Source of the DNA: Halomonas halodenitrificans DSM 735 | GTDB taxonomy: Bacteria; Pseudomonadota; Gammaproteobacteria; Pseudomonadales; Halomonadaceae | Direction: 5' to 3' | DNA: 64,000 bases | Assembly (NCBI RefSeq): GCF_000620045.1 | Contig: NZ_JHVH01000008.1 | Location: 62,001 to 126,000, forward strand | In this document: positions 48,156 through 57,023 of the stretch, piece by piece | Layout: each line of letters begins with the position of its first letter | Numbering within the stretch: position 1 is the first letter of the stretch | The notes under the pieces: model-generated | Told to the model about the DNA's origin: nothing | What the model saw: the letters and a program-made list of their open reading frames with translations, nothing else | Databases searched by the model: none | Made by a program: the position numbers and the translations under genes

Positions 48156-49790
48156 TTATTTCGACTCATGGCGAAAGGTGGGTGGATGCTCGAAGGTATG
48201 CAGCGGGGCCGGACTCGGCACGCTCCACTCGAGGTCCTCGGCGCCCTCCCAGGCCTTGGCCGGCGCCTTCTCGCCGCCCCGCACGCACTTGATGATGAGC
48301 CACACGAAGAGCAGCTGGGAGGCGCCGAACAGAAAGCCCCCCAGGCTCGACGCCAGGTTGAAGTCCGCGAACTGCAGGGCGTAATCGGGAATGCGCCGCG
48401 GCATGCCGGCAAGCCCGGCGAAGTGCATCGGGAAGAACGTCAGGTTGACCCCGATCACCGACAGCCAGAAGTGCCACTGGGCCAGCCTCAGGTTGGGATA
48501 GTGGCCAGTCCACTTGGGCAGCCAGTAGTAAGCCGCGGCGAGGATGGCGAACAGCGCCCCCGGCACCAGCACATAGTGGAAGTGCGCCACCACGAAGTAG
48601 GTGTCGTGATACTGGAAGTCCGCCGGCGAGATGGCCAGCATCAGCCCGGAGAAGCCCCCGATGGTGAACTGCACCACGAAGGCCAGGGCAAACAGCATGG
48701 GCGGCTCGAAGCTGATCGACCCGCGGAACATGGTGGCCACCCAGTTGAACACCTTCACCCCGGTGGGCACGGCGATCAGCATGGTGGTGTACATGAAGAA
48801 CAGCTCGGCGGTCAGCGGCATGCCCACGGTAAACATGTGGTGGGCCCAGACCATGAACGACAGGATCGCGATGGCCCCGGTGGCGTAGACCATGGAGGCG
48901 TAGCCGAACAGCCGCTTGCGCGAGAAGGTCGGAATGATCGCCGAGACGATCCCGAAGGCCGGCAGGATCATGATGTAGACCTCGGGATGCCCGAAGAACC
49001 AGAACAGATGCTGGAAGAGCACCGGATCCCCTCCCCCGGCGGCATTGAAGAAGCTGGTGCCGAAGTTGATGTCCATCAGCATCATGGTCACGGCCCCGGC
49101 CAGCACCGGCATGACCGCAATCAGCAGGAAGGCGGTGATCAACCAGGTCCAGCAGAACAGGGGCATATCCATCATCCGCATGCCCGGCGCGCGCAGGTTA
49201 AGCACCGTGGCGATGATATTGATGGCCCCGAGGATCGAGCTGATACCGGCAATATGCAGCGAGAGGATAAAGAAGGTGGTGGACGGCGGCGCATAGGTGG
49301 TGGAGAGGGGCGCATAGAAGGTCCAGCCGAAATTGGGGCCACCGCCGGGCATCAGCAGGGTGCTGAGCAGCAGGGTAAAGGCCACCGGCAGCAGCCAGAA
49401 ACTGAAGTTGTTCAGCCGTGGCAGCGCCATGTCCGGCGCCCCGATCTGCAAGGGTATCATCCAGTTGGCCAGCCCCACGAAGGACGGCATGATGGCACCG
49501 AACACCATGATCAGGCCGTGCATGGTGGTCATCTGGTTGAAGAACTCCGGCTCCACCAGCTGCAGCCCCGGCTGGAAAAGCTCGGCGCGCACCACCATCG
49601 CGAAGGTTCCGCCGATGAAGAACATCGTCAGCGAGAAGATCAGATAGAGGCTGCCGATCTCCTTGTGATTGGTGGTCAAGAGCCACCGCTTGATGCCGTA
49701 GCGCGGGGCGGGATGCGCCGCCGCCTGACCACCGGCATTGGCGGTAGAGCTCTGCTCGACGGGGTGATGCAAGGGCAGCTTGGGCGCCAT
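48156..49790 (-). CDS. ctaD: Cytochrome c oxidase subunit I
   Basis: The 544-residue catalytic subunit carries heme a, heme a3 and CuB. Twelve helices are expected. The signature HPEVYIMILPAFGIVSAI (His-Tyr crosslink), the CuB pair in VWAHHMFTVGM, and the heme histidines in AHFHYVLVPGALF are present, as is MHGLIMVFG near the N-terminus. The Glu/Lys/Asp proton channels of type A1 oxidases look intact. GGGAG lies seven bases upstream. It follows ctaC by 75 bp. Confidence 0.97.
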   Translation of the reverse strand: MAPKLPLHHPVEQSSTANAGGQAAAHPAPRYGIKRWLLTTNHKEIGSLYLIFSLTMFFIGGTFAMVVRAELFQPGLQLVEPEFFNQMTTMHGLIMVFGAIMPSFVGLANWMIPLQIGAPDMALPRLNNFSFWLLPVAFTLLLSTLLMPGGGPNFGWTFYAPLSTTYAPPSTTFFILSLHIAGISSILGAINIIATVLNLRAPGMRMMDMPLFCWTWLITAFLLIAVMPVLAGAVTMMLMDINFGTSFFNAAGGGDPVLFQHLFWFFGHPEVYIMILPAFGIVSAIIPTFSRKRLFGYASMVYATGAIAILSFMVWAHHMFTVGMPLTAELFFMYTTMLIAVPTGVKVFNWVATMFRGSISFEPPMLFALAFVVQFTIGGFSGLMLAISPADFQYHDTYFVVAHFHYVLVPGALFAILAAAYYWLPKWTGHYPNLRLAQWHFWLSVIGVNLTFFPMHFAGLAGMPRRIPDYALQFADFNLASSLGGFLFGASQLLFVWLIIKCVRGGEKAPAKAWEGAEDLEWSVPSPAPLHTFEHPPTFRHESK

Positions 49791-49865
49791 GGTGAATCTC
49801 CCTGATCTTCGCTGTTCTAGGCTCGTGACGGGGAAGCCGTGGCCGGGAAAAAGCCGTGGCCGAGG

Positions 49866-50984
49866 CTAGTCGGCCAACCGCTCGGCGATGTCCGACGGCT
49901 GAATGACGTCACCGGTCTCGTTGCCCCAGGCGTTGCGTTCATAGGTGATCACGGCGGCAATTTCCACCGGGCTCAGGGTGTTGCGGAAGGCCGGCATGGC
50001 GGCACCCGAGACCCCGTTGATCACGGTCTCGACATGCCGCTCGCGCTCTTCCATCAGCGCCTGGTTGCCCGCCAGGGCCGGGAAGGCCGGCGCGTTGCCG
50101 CCCCCATCGGGCTGGTGACAGGAGGCGCAGACCGCGTTGTAGCTCTCCTCGCCCCGGGCCATCAGCTCCTCCAGGCCCCACTCCCGGTCGACGCCCGAGG
50201 CCTCCTGGGCGGCGGCCTCCTTGCGCTCGGCCAGCCACTCATCGAACGCCTCTTCCTCCATGGCATGCACCACGATGGGCATGAAGCCGTGATCGATGCC
50301 ACACAGCTCGGCGCACTGGCCGCGATAGACGCCGGGCTCGTTGATCCGCACCCAGTTCTCGTTGACGAAGCCGGGAATGGTGTCCTGTTTGACGGCCAGG
50401 TCCGGCACCCACCAGGAGTGGATGACGTCGTCGGAGGTCATCAGGAAGCGCACCTTGCGATCCACCGGCAGCACCAGGGGCTCATCGACCTCCCGGAGGT
50501 AGTGCTCGCCGCGCTCGCCCTCGCCGCGCACCGTCTCACGGGGGGTGCCCAGGTTGGAGGTGAAGGCGACATCCTCGCCGAGGTACTCATAGCGCCAGCG
50601 CCACTGCTGGCCGATGATCATCACATCCAGGTCGGCATCGGCCGGGTCATACATCTTCTTGAGGGTGGCGGTGGCGGGCACCGCCATGCCGACCAGGATC
50701 AGCAGGGGTATCGCCGTCCAGATCACTTCGACCAGGGTGTGCTCGTGGAAGTGTGACGCCTTGACGCCCTTGGAATGACGAAAACGGAACAGGGAGTAGA
50801 ACATCACCCCGAACACCAGCACGCCGATGACCACACAGATCCAGAAGATGGTCATATGCAGTGAGTGAATCTCGCGACTGACGTCGGTGACACCCACGGG
50901 CATATTCCAGCCATTGGCCATGGCCAGCGTCGTCGTCAGGGGGACGACCAGGCAACCCGCAATCCACACGATACACGTGCGCAT
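49866..50984 (-). CDS. ctaC: Cytochrome c oxidase subunit II with fused cytochrome c domain
   Basis: The 372-residue subunit passes electrons to subunit I. A signal peptide (to about residue 23) and two helices precede the CuA domain: His189 and the CAELCGIDHGFM motif (Cys224, Cys228, His232, Met235). Residues 278-372 form an added c-type cytochrome with CASCH (286-290) and a distal Met in AMPAFRN, making this a caa3-like subunit II. AAGGAGGAGG lies upstream of ATG 50984. It is followed by ctaD and preceded by a small DUF2970 gene. Confidence 0.95.
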   Translation of the reverse strand: MRTCIVWIAGCLVVPLTTTLAMANGWNMPVGVTDVSREIHSLHMTIFWICVVIGVLVFGVMFYSLFRFRHSKGVKASHFHEHTLVEVIWTAIPLLILVGMAVPATATLKKMYDPADADLDVMIIGQQWRWRYEYLGEDVAFTSNLGTPRETVRGEGERGEHYLREVDEPLVLPVDRKVRFLMTSDDVIHSWWVPDLAVKQDTIPGFVNENWVRINEPGVYRGQCAELCGIDHGFMPIVVHAMEEEAFDEWLAERKEAAAQEASGVDREWGLEELMARGEESYNAVCASCHQPDGGGNAPAFPALAGNQALMEERERHVETVINGVSGAAMPAFRNTLSPVEIAAVITYERNAWGNETGDVIQPSDIAERLAD

Positions 50985-51141
50985 AGGCGCCTCCTCCTTG
51001 CTAGTTGTCGTGGCTTGTTATTGTCAGATTGCGCGCTAGCCGCACGCGGGTGATTCGATCCGTTTCGCTATGCCTGACATTGAGTGTAGACACCCGGGCT
51101 GCGACACACTGACGCAAGCCCCAGCATCGCCAACGCCACTT

Positions 51142-51315
51142 TCAACGGGCCGCCGCCACGGCGACCAGCGCCACCACTCCCACCAATGCCAACCCCATCA
51201 GGATACCCACCGCCACGAAGGCCACGGGGCGGCCCTTCTCGAAGTCCTCACGACGGCGGGCATCCTTCTGTACGCCGAAGAAGGCCGCCAGTACCGACTT
51301 GATCACGCTCCACAT
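51142..51315 (-). CDS. DUF2970-family small membrane protein
   Basis: A 57-residue protein: a short amphipathic start (MWSVIKSVLAAFFGVQKDARRREDF) and one helix (VAVGILMGLALVGVVALVAV). This matches DUF2970, commonly found beside cytochrome oxidase genes. AAGGAG lies six bases before ATG 51315. It is the first gene on the strand leading to ctaC, 157 bp upstream of it, so it may be the head of the oxidase operon. Function is unknown. Confidence 0.75.
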   Translation of the reverse strand: MWSVIKSVLAAFFGVQKDARRREDFEKGRPVAFVAVGILMGLALVGVVALVAVAAAR

Positions 51316-51453
51316 CGCCCACTCCTTCTTGACATGCATCAAAGGAGACCGCTCCAGCACCGCCCTCCCGCTTCCCGTCTCCTACACTCTAGTCAACATC
51401 ACGACGCGCATGCCGCATCCTTAACCCGCTGGCGTATCAACCAGGAGGTCACC

Positions 51454-51783
51454 GTGTCCCAGAATCCCTTTGATAATCCGATGCTCGAATGGTGGCAGCA
51501 ACAGTGGCCGAAGGGGGTAAATCCCATGGTCCGCCTTCAGCAGGCCTGGCTGGAGAACCTCGCCGAGGCCCTGCAATTCGAGGCGGAATTCCTGATGGCC
51601 ATCGCCCAGAGCGGCGAGAGAATCGCCAGGACCTTCGACGGCCCCCAGCCCACGACCCCGGAAGAGGTAAAGGCCTATTATGAAGCGCTGGTGAAGGAGA
51701 TGAGCGACGCTCAGATGAAAAGCCTCGAGCAGGCCTCACGGCTTAGCCACGACTTCCGCAAGCGACTGTGGGAGAAGATCTAG
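51454..51783 (+). CDS. Small soluble helical protein, function unknown
   Basis: A 109-residue protein starting at GTG 51454 with AGGAGG five bases upstream, a near-perfect site. The sequence is helical and charged: NPMLEWWQQQWPKGVNPMVRLQQAWLENLAEALQFEAEF, ending SRLSHDFRKRLWEKI. It has no signal or membrane segment. Length and amphipathic helices are loosely phasin-like, and the organism may make PHB, but no motif proves that. A hairpin follows it. The frame upstream of 51454 is not coding. Confidence 0.65.
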   Translation: MSQNPFDNPMLEWWQQQWPKGVNPMVRLQQAWLENLAEALQFEAEFLMAIAQSGERIARTFDGPQPTTPEEVKAYYEALVKEMSDAQMKSLEQASRLSHDFRKRLWEKI

Positions 51784-51814
51784 CCAGTCGACACCAACCG
51801 CCGACCCAATGATC

Positions 51815-51834
51815 AGGCGCCCTTCCGGGCGCCT
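51815..51834. terminator. Hairpin between convergent genes
   Basis: An 8-bp stem AGGCGCCC / GGGCGCCT with a 4-base loop lies 31 bp after the unknown gene's stop and touches the lrgB end. TGTCAG follows on the plus strand. It is a modest terminator. Confidence 0.55.
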
Positions 51835-51836
51835 TG

Positions 51837-52571
51837 TCAGTTACCCAGGCCGAAGAGGCGGGTCATCACCGGCAGCAGGAAGGCGGTAAGAAGGCCCGTG
51901 AGGCCCATGGCCAGGCCCGAGAAGGCGCCGGCCACGGCGCCGATACGGGCGAAGGCCTGGGCGGTACCGAAGCCATGGGCCGTGAGTCCCAAGGCAACCC
52001 CCTGCACCGCCGGGTCCTGAATCCGCAGCAGGCGAAAGACCCAGGGCGACAACGCGCAGCCGATGGAGCCCGTCAGCAGCACCAGCCCCGCCGCCAGGGA
52101 GGGAATGCCGCCGATCTGTTCGGCCACCCCCATGGCAATGGGGGATGTGACCGAGTGTGGCGCCAGGGAGAGCACCGTCTCCAGGCGCGCGCCCATCGCC
52201 AGGGCGATGCCCAGGGTGCTGGCCACCGCCGTGACGATGCCCAGCAGACAGGCCATCGTGAGCGGACCCAGCAGGCGCCGGACCCGCTCTCGATGGTCAT
52301 ACAGGGGTATCGCCAGGGCCACGGTGGCCGGCCCGAGCAGGAAGTGAATGAACTGCGCCCCCTCGAAGTAGGTAGCGTAATCCATGTCCACCAGCATCAG
52401 CAGGCCGATCAGGATGGCGATGGACAGCGTCACCGGATGCACCAGCGGCGTTCCCCCAAGCGCGCGGTTGATGCGCACCGCCAGGCCGAATACCAGCAGC
52501 GTCATCAGCAGCGAGAGCAGCGGATTACCGGAGAGATAGACCCACAACTGATCCAGCGTCGTGAAGCTCAT
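51837..52571 (-). CDS. lrgB: LrgB/CidB-family membrane protein
   Basis: A 244-residue protein with about seven helices. LrgB motifs are visible: FLLGPATVALAIPLYDHRE, LAPHSVTSPIAMGVAEQIGG and GLTAHGFGTAQAF. The family (with LrgA) is an antiholin-like or metabolite transport pair; E. coli YohK is a homologue. Start 52571 overlaps the lrgA stop by four bases (ATGA). The long frame reading on to 53060 merges this gene with lrgA in another frame and is not real. Confidence 0.88.
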   Translation of the reverse strand: MSFTTLDQLWVYLSGNPLLSLLMTLLVFGLAVRINRALGGTPLVHPVTLSIAILIGLLMLVDMDYATYFEGAQFIHFLLGPATVALAIPLYDHRERVRRLLGPLTMACLLGIVTAVASTLGIALAMGARLETVLSLAPHSVTSPIAMGVAEQIGGIPSLAAGLVLLTGSIGCALSPWVFRLLRIQDPAVQGVALGLTAHGFGTAQAFARIGAVAGAFSGLAMGLTGLLTAFLLPVMTRLFGLGN

Positions 52572-52927
52572 TGCCCTTCCCCTCCCCGGCGCCGATTGAG
52601 CCGATCCAGCGCCCAGGCCGTGACGGCCAGGGTCAGCCCCGTCGACACCATCAGAGTGACCAGAATCGACCACAGGTCGCGCCCGATAAGCGCAAAATGC
52701 ACCATCAGCCCCACTCCCGCCGGCACAAACAACAGTGTCAGGTAGCGCAGCAATCCCTCCCCCGCCATGCGCAGGCCAGTCGGTACCCGCCCCATCACCA
52801 GCAGCCCGACCAGCAGGATCACCATGCCAAACACCGGCCCCGGAACCGGTAGCGTCAGGCCACGCGCCACCATCTCCCCCAGAAACTGGCAAGCCAGCAG
52901 CACGCTCATTCCCATGATCAACGGCAC
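52568..52927 (-). CDS. lrgA: LrgA/CidA-family membrane protein
   Basis: A 119-residue protein with four helices, the usual LrgA size. It shows CQFLGEMVARGLTLPVPGPVFGMVILL and LTLLFVPAGVGLMVHFAL. The GTG at 52927 is taken because GGAG lies seven bases upstream; ATGs at 52915 and 52909 would shorten it slightly, and the frame upstream to 53029 is not homologous. It is first in the lrgAB pair, divergent from the tRNA-Pro gene. Confidence 0.82.
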   Translation of the reverse strand: MPLIMGMSVLLACQFLGEMVARGLTLPVPGPVFGMVILLVGLLVMGRVPTGLRMAGEGLLRYLTLLFVPAGVGLMVHFALIGRDLWSILVTLMVSTGLTLAVTAWALDRLNRRRGGEGQ

Positions 52928-53053
52928 GACGACTCTCCTCTGCGAACCGGACAACGCCCCACACGCTGCGCCAATCGCGAACATCATAGAGCATGTCCCG
53001 TGTACACCCCAGCTGCCCTGCCCAAGCATCTGAAAAGAAAGTGTAAAAGAGGC

Positions 53054-53082
53054 TTTTCATTTGCCGGCTAACGCGCTAGTAT
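53054..53082 (+). promoter_or_regulatory. Promoter candidate for tRNA-Pro
   Basis: TTTTCA (53054-53059) and TAGTAT (53077-53082) are separated by 17 bp. They are followed by the GC-rich discriminator ACGCCTCG typical of stringently controlled stable-RNA promoters. It lies about 53 bp before the mature tRNA. Confidence 0.55.
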
Positions 53083-53135
53083 ACGCCTCGTTCTCGGGAG
53101 ACAGGCCGCACGGCCCAGAAACCGAAAACGCGAGT

Positions 53136-53212
53136 CGGAGCGTGGCGCAGCTTGGTAGCGCGTTGCAATGGGGTTGCAAAGGTCGCAGGTTCGAATCCTG
53201 TCGCTCCGACCA
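53136..53212 (+). tRNA. tRNA-Pro (anticodon GGG)
   Basis: The 77-base sequence folds as a cloverleaf: acceptor CGGAGCG / CGCTCCG, D arm with AGCTTGGTAGCGC, anticodon stem TTGCA / TGCAA around ATGGGGT (anticodon GGG at 53170-53172), T arm with GGTTCGAATCC, and an encoded CCA end. It reads CCC and, by wobble, CCU proline codons. It is a single-gene unit with its own promoter candidate and terminator. Confidence 0.97.
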
Positions 53213-53224
53213 GAAAACACTAGC

Positions 53225-53264
53225 AAAAACGGCCACTTAGCTCATAGAGCAAGTGGCCGTTTTT
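53225..53264 (+). terminator. Strong intrinsic terminator after tRNA-Pro
   Basis: A 14-bp stem (53225-53238 with 53251-53264) ends in five T residues. The 12-base loop can pair further (GCTC with GAGC). It starts 13 bases after the tRNA CCA. Confidence 0.92.
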
Positions 53265-53342
53265 CGTTGGACTCATTTCAGGTGGTAAAGAGACAGCCAA
53301 TACGGGTGCCGGTAACAGAGCCCGCCCCGATCAAGAAAGATA

Positions 53343-53585
53343 TCAACCCAAAAAGGCGTCGATGCCTTCTTCGCTGACCGCCTCATGCACCGCCTCCAGG
53401 GCGGCCTGATCGCTGACGAAGCGATCGTCCCAGACGTGAGAGGCACCGTCCTCGTTGACGACCTCCAACACCCAGTCGGGCTCCCCTTCCAGGCGGTAGA
53501 TTTCGACCTGAAGCGTGTGGCCATCATAGGTGACGGCCTGGCTCACAGGGCTCTGGATCAGTTCGGGCTCGTACTCTGTGCTCAC
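53343..53585 (-). CDS. Small acidic protein, function unknown
   Basis: An 80-residue acidic protein starting at GTG 53585 with GGAGAG six bases upstream. The sequence suggests a small beta-rich domain (VTYDGHTLQVEIYRLEGEPDWVLEVVNEDG) and a C-terminal helix (DQAALEAVHEAVSEEGIDAFL). No family was recognised. It lies 34 bp downstream of the next unknown gene on the same strand, so they may form a pair. Confidence 0.65.
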   Translation of the reverse strand: MSTEYEPELIQSPVSQAVTYDGHTLQVEIYRLEGEPDWVLEVVNEDGASHVWDDRFVSDQAALEAVHEAVSEEGIDAFLG

Positions 53586-53619
53586 AAGACTCTCTCCAGC
53601 ATCGTGGTCGCTGGCCAGT

Positions 53620-54081
53620 TTACGCCTCGGACGCTCCTAGCACCATCAGCCGCCCGGCGCTCTCTTCCAGCTCCTGAACGATGCGCTCCATGGCCTCGAT
53701 GCGGGCGTCGAGGTAGTCCTGGGCCTCATCATCGGTGGCATGGCGACTATCCAGGCGCGCCTGGCTGATGGCACTCTTCAGGGCCTGGGCCATATCCCGC
53801 AGGCTACCGGCACTGCGCTGGGCCTGGGCGGCGTTCTCGAGCTCGGCGTCGGCGCTATGGCGGAAGAAGATGGGCACGACGCTGTCGTCGGCATCGAAGT
53901 CGATAGCATCGCGCAGCGCTACCTGTACCGAGCTGTAGCCGCCATCTCCGGTGCCATTGGCGGCGCTGTCGCGCACCACCTGCTCGGCATGGTCGAGAAC
54001 ACGCCATTCATAGGGCTCATCGCCGTAGACCTCGATGCGGCCGGCTTCATGGGGGCGATCGATGCAGTGCTGGACCTTCAT
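53620..54081 (-). CDS. Soluble protein, function unknown
   Basis: A 153-residue acidic protein starting at ATG 54081 (MKVQHCIDRPHEAG) with GAGGA seven bases upstream. The first half looks like a beta-rich domain (GRIEVYGDEPYEWRVLDHAEQVV). The second half is a long helix (AQDYLDARIEAMERIVQELEESAGRLMV). No known motif was seen. It is in line with the DUF4236 gene 131 bp upstream and the 80-residue gene downstream. Confidence 0.65.
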   Translation of the reverse strand: MKVQHCIDRPHEAGRIEVYGDEPYEWRVLDHAEQVVRDSAANGTGDGGYSSVQVALRDAIDFDADDSVVPIFFRHSADAELENAAQAQRSAGSLRDMAQALKSAISQARLDSRHATDDEAQDYLDARIEAMERIVQELEESAGRLMVLGASEA

Positions 54082-54212
54082 AACAGCTTCCTCCCGAGGG
54101 GCATCCCGGCGCCAGCGGAATGCCATGGCGCCCTTGTTATCAACTGATTCCAGATTATCAAGAAGCTGGTGGCACCACCTTGACCGGGCTCAGCTCCAGC
54201 CGCAACGGAGAG

Positions 54213-55445
54213 TCAAATAAGTTTAAGCGGCTCGATATCGCGAAAGATTCCAGTCTTGGTCATGTCGCGGCGCAGGGTAAAGGTTTCCAGGGCAGCCACC
54301 GGGTCGACCCGGTCGAGGCTGTCGAACTGAATCCCCTCCCACTGCTCCCGGGTGACCTTGACGCTGTAGAGGTACTGTTCAAACTCGCCACCGGTGGCCG
54401 GGTCGATAGCCTGGCGATAGCCCGAGACGCGCGCCTCCTCGACCCCGGGCAGTCGGGCAAACACCGCCCCCAGCACGCGAAAGGCGATGCCGTGCACGTG
54501 GTCACGGTAGAGCTCGCGCTGGCGGGTGGCACTTAACCGGCGAGGCGAAAGCTTGAGCTGCTTGGGCGGCATGGCCCAGTACTGATCCGGTATTTCCCCT
54601 TCGCCGGGCAGGTCGATATCCACCGCAATGGTCGAGATATCGCTGCCGAGGTCGAAATCGACCAGCGTTTCCCGCGGCCACTCGATTTCCTCGAGCCGTT
54701 CGCGCAGGGTGGCCTCCATGGCATCCGGATCATCCCACACCCCATCGCTCTCGCGGCGGAACCGGGAGAACTCGGCGGCATCGTGTTCGGCCTTGCGCCA
54801 CTCCCAGGCGCGGTAACGCTCGTCAAACTCCGTCTTGAGGCGGGCATTGCGCGCCTCGAGGCGGCGCCGGGCCGGTGGCCACAGCGTATGCCACCATGCC
54901 GGCGGTTGTGGCTGGAACGGCGGCGGAGGCGCCTGGGCAAACTCACTGACCACATAGCCGTTGGATTCGGGTGATGGCGTCTGTTCATGCAGCCGACCCA
55001 GCCGGTCGAGATCCGCATTCAGCCGGTCGCAATAGGCCTGCAACTGCTCGCGCAGGCCCTGCTCGGCGTGGCGGCGCACGACTCTTGCCTCGGCATCGCT
55101 CATGGGCGTGCCATCGCCGTGGAAGTAGCGAACCTGGCCGCTGTCGTCGACTTCCAGCGCTACCGCCAGGCTGCCACCTTTGCCCAGCAGCGCCTCGAGG
55201 TTCGCGGCTTCGCTGCGCCGGGAGCCACTCGCTCCCTTGCGCTGGCCTTGTGCCTTGCCGCTGCCATCGAGCTTCCGGCGATAGGCCAGGCCGGTACAGG
55301 GTACCCCCGCATGCCCATGCACACCACCGGGCCCCACGCTGAGGCTGGCCCCCCGCGGCCCCACGGAAAGGCCGAGCCCCCGCTTGCTGAGATTGAGGCG
55401 AACGCCGGGCGCCAGGCGGATACGGCGCTGGAAACGAAAGGCCAT
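54213..55445 (-). CDS. DUF4236-domain protein
   Basis: A 410-residue protein. The first 55 residues match DUF4236: [38 protein letters not shown] and the [10 protein letters not shown] end, a small glycine-rich beta domain. The rest has long charged helices (about 125-240) and a C-terminal domain with [31 protein letters not shown]. Function is unknown. The start has an AGAGA upstream of ATG 55445. It is downstream of rmuC on the same strand with a 70-bp gap. Confidence 0.75.
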   Translation of the reverse strand: MAFRFQRRIRLAPGVRLNLSKRGLGLSVGPRGASLSVGPGGVHGHAGVPCTGLAYRRKLDGSGKAQGQRKGASGSRRSEAANLEALLGKGGSLAVALEVDDSGQVRYFHGDGTPMSDAEARVVRRHAEQGLREQLQAYCDRLNADLDRLGRLHEQTPSPESNGYVVSEFAQAPPPPFQPQPPAWWHTLWPPARRRLEARNARLKTEFDERYRAWEWRKAEHDAAEFSRFRRESDGVWDDPDAMEATLRERLEEIEWPRETLVDFDLGSDISTIAVDIDLPGEGEIPDQYWAMPPKQLKLSPRRLSATRQRELYRDHVHGIAFRVLGAVFARLPGVEEARVSGYRQAIDPATGGEFEQYLYSVKVTREQWEGIQFDSLDRVDPVAALETFTLRRDMTKTGIFRDIEPLKLI

Positions 55446-55515
55446 GTCGGTTCTCTAAAGTCCCTGTCTCTGTTCACTACACGCCAGTCTATCCCGACTC
55501 GCCCCTTCGGGGCAT

Positions 55516-56949
55516 TTAACGCTCGTCCCCGGTGGCCGATTCCACCTCCGGTGCGGGAGCGACGGTTCCCACTTCCAGCCTGGCCCGCTCCAGCACCTCC
55601 GCGGGGAGTTCCTTTTTCACCGCCACACCCAGCTCACGAAACTCGCTGGCCTGCTTGACCAGGTTACCGCGGCCGTTGACCAACTGCCCCAGCGCCTTGT
55701 CGTAGCTTTCTCGAGCGCCGTCGAGCTTCTTGCCCACGTCCTGCATGCTCTCCAGAAAGGAGGCGAGCTTGCTGTGAAAACGCTCGGCTTTCCTGGCCAG
55801 TTCGGCGCTGTGGCGACTCTGGTTCTCGAACCGCCAAAGCTGGCTGACGATGTTCAGGCTGGTGAGCAGCGTGGTGGGTGTGGCCACCAGGACGTTGCGC
55901 TCGATGGCCCGCTGATAGAGGGTCGCATCGTGGCGCAGCGCCTCGATATAGGCCGACTCCACCGGAATAAACATGATTACCACTTCCGGGGAGTTAAGGC
56001 CCGGCAGGTCATAGTAGTGCTTGTCGGCCAGCTCCTCGATGCGTGCGCCCACGGCGCTGGCATGGTCGGCCAGCGCCCGCTGGCGGACCCACTCATCCTC
56101 GGCGTTGACGTACTCGAGATAGGCGGCGAGTGAGGTCTTGGCGTCGATCACCAGATGACGCCCCTCGGGCAGGTAGACCAGCGCATCGGGACGACGCTTG
56201 CCCTGCTCGGTAGTGAAGCTCTTCTCGCGCTGGTAGTCCTCCCCCGCGCGTAGCCCCGCACTGTCCAGCACGTTCTCCAGCATCAACTCACCCCAGTTGC
56301 CCTGCACCTTCTTCTGCCCCTTGAGGGCTTCGGTCAGTTGGGCGGCCTGGTCGGTGATATCGCGATTGAGCTGCTGCAGGTGCTTGAGCTCGGTGGTCAG
56401 GCTGGCCCGCTGGGCGGTCTCCTGGGTATGCAGGGTCTCGACCTTGTCGCGGAAACCCTTGATCTCCTCCTGGAACGGCTTGAGCAGCCCCTCCAGGCTG
56501 CGCTCGGAGAGGGATGTGAAGGCCTTGCCCTTCTGCTCCAGCAGCTCGTTGGCGAGATTCTCGAACTCCACCTTGAGCTGCTGTTTGCTGTCTTCCACCC
56601 AGGCCAGCTGACGGGCGAAATGGGCCTCCTTCTCTTCCATCCGAGTGGTCAGCTCGCCGTGGGTCTGCTTGAGCGCATAGTAGGCGTCACGGAAGCGATC
56701 GAGTTCGCGGGCCCGGGCCTCGACGGCCTCGCGTTGAGTCTCCACCTCGCCCTCCGCCACCTGCAACGCCACCGCCTGTTCCCGGCCTTCCAGCTGCTGG
56801 GCGTGAAGCGCATCCCGTGCGGCATCCAGCTCGCGGCGAGTGCCGGTGATCCGACCCTGCTGGAGGGTAAAGGCGGCCAGAAAGCCCAGTAGAAGCGCTA
56901 TCAGGCCGGTCATGACATGCTGCATATCGAGCTGTTGGAGGAGTTCCAC
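55516..56949 (-). CDS. rmuC: DNA recombination protein RmuC
   Basis: A 477-residue RmuC protein. One N-terminal helix (VMTGLIALLLGFLAAFTL) is followed by a long coiled coil (about 40-220) and the RmuC core with QGNWGELMLENVLDSAGL, PDALVYLPEGRHLVIDAK and PEVVIMFIPVESAY. The DxK-type residues in the latter suggest a nuclease-like fold; RmuC limits recombination at inverted repeats. The GTG at 56949 has a weak Shine-Dalgarno; ATG 56925 and 56913 are alternatives. It starts 74 bp after the Mks operon ends. Confidence 0.93.
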   Translation of the reverse strand: MELLQQLDMQHVMTGLIALLLGFLAAFTLQQGRITGTRRELDAARDALHAQQLEGREQAVALQVAEGEVETQREAVEARARELDRFRDAYYALKQTHGELTTRMEEKEAHFARQLAWVEDSKQQLKVEFENLANELLEQKGKAFTSLSERSLEGLLKPFQEEIKGFRDKVETLHTQETAQRASLTTELKHLQQLNRDITDQAAQLTEALKGQKKVQGNWGELMLENVLDSAGLRAGEDYQREKSFTTEQGKRRPDALVYLPEGRHLVIDAKTSLAAYLEYVNAEDEWVRQRALADHASAVGARIEELADKHYYDLPGLNSPEVVIMFIPVESAYIEALRHDATLYQRAIERNVLVATPTTLLTSLNIVSQLWRFENQSRHSAELARKAERFHSKLASFLESMQDVGKKLDGARESYDKALGQLVNGRGNLVKQASEFRELGVAVKKELPAEVLERARLEVGTVAPAPEVESATGDER

Positions 56950-57023
56950 GGTAGCGTTATCCGAATAGGGAATTCAGGGTGTGACGGCGTCAAGGTGCCG
57001 ACTCAGCGAGACATGACAGGCCG

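Noticed and set aside
51837-53060. A single 407-codon membrane protein
   Set aside because: The first part is out-of-frame reading over lrgA. lrgA and lrgB are separate genes with a 4-bp overlap.
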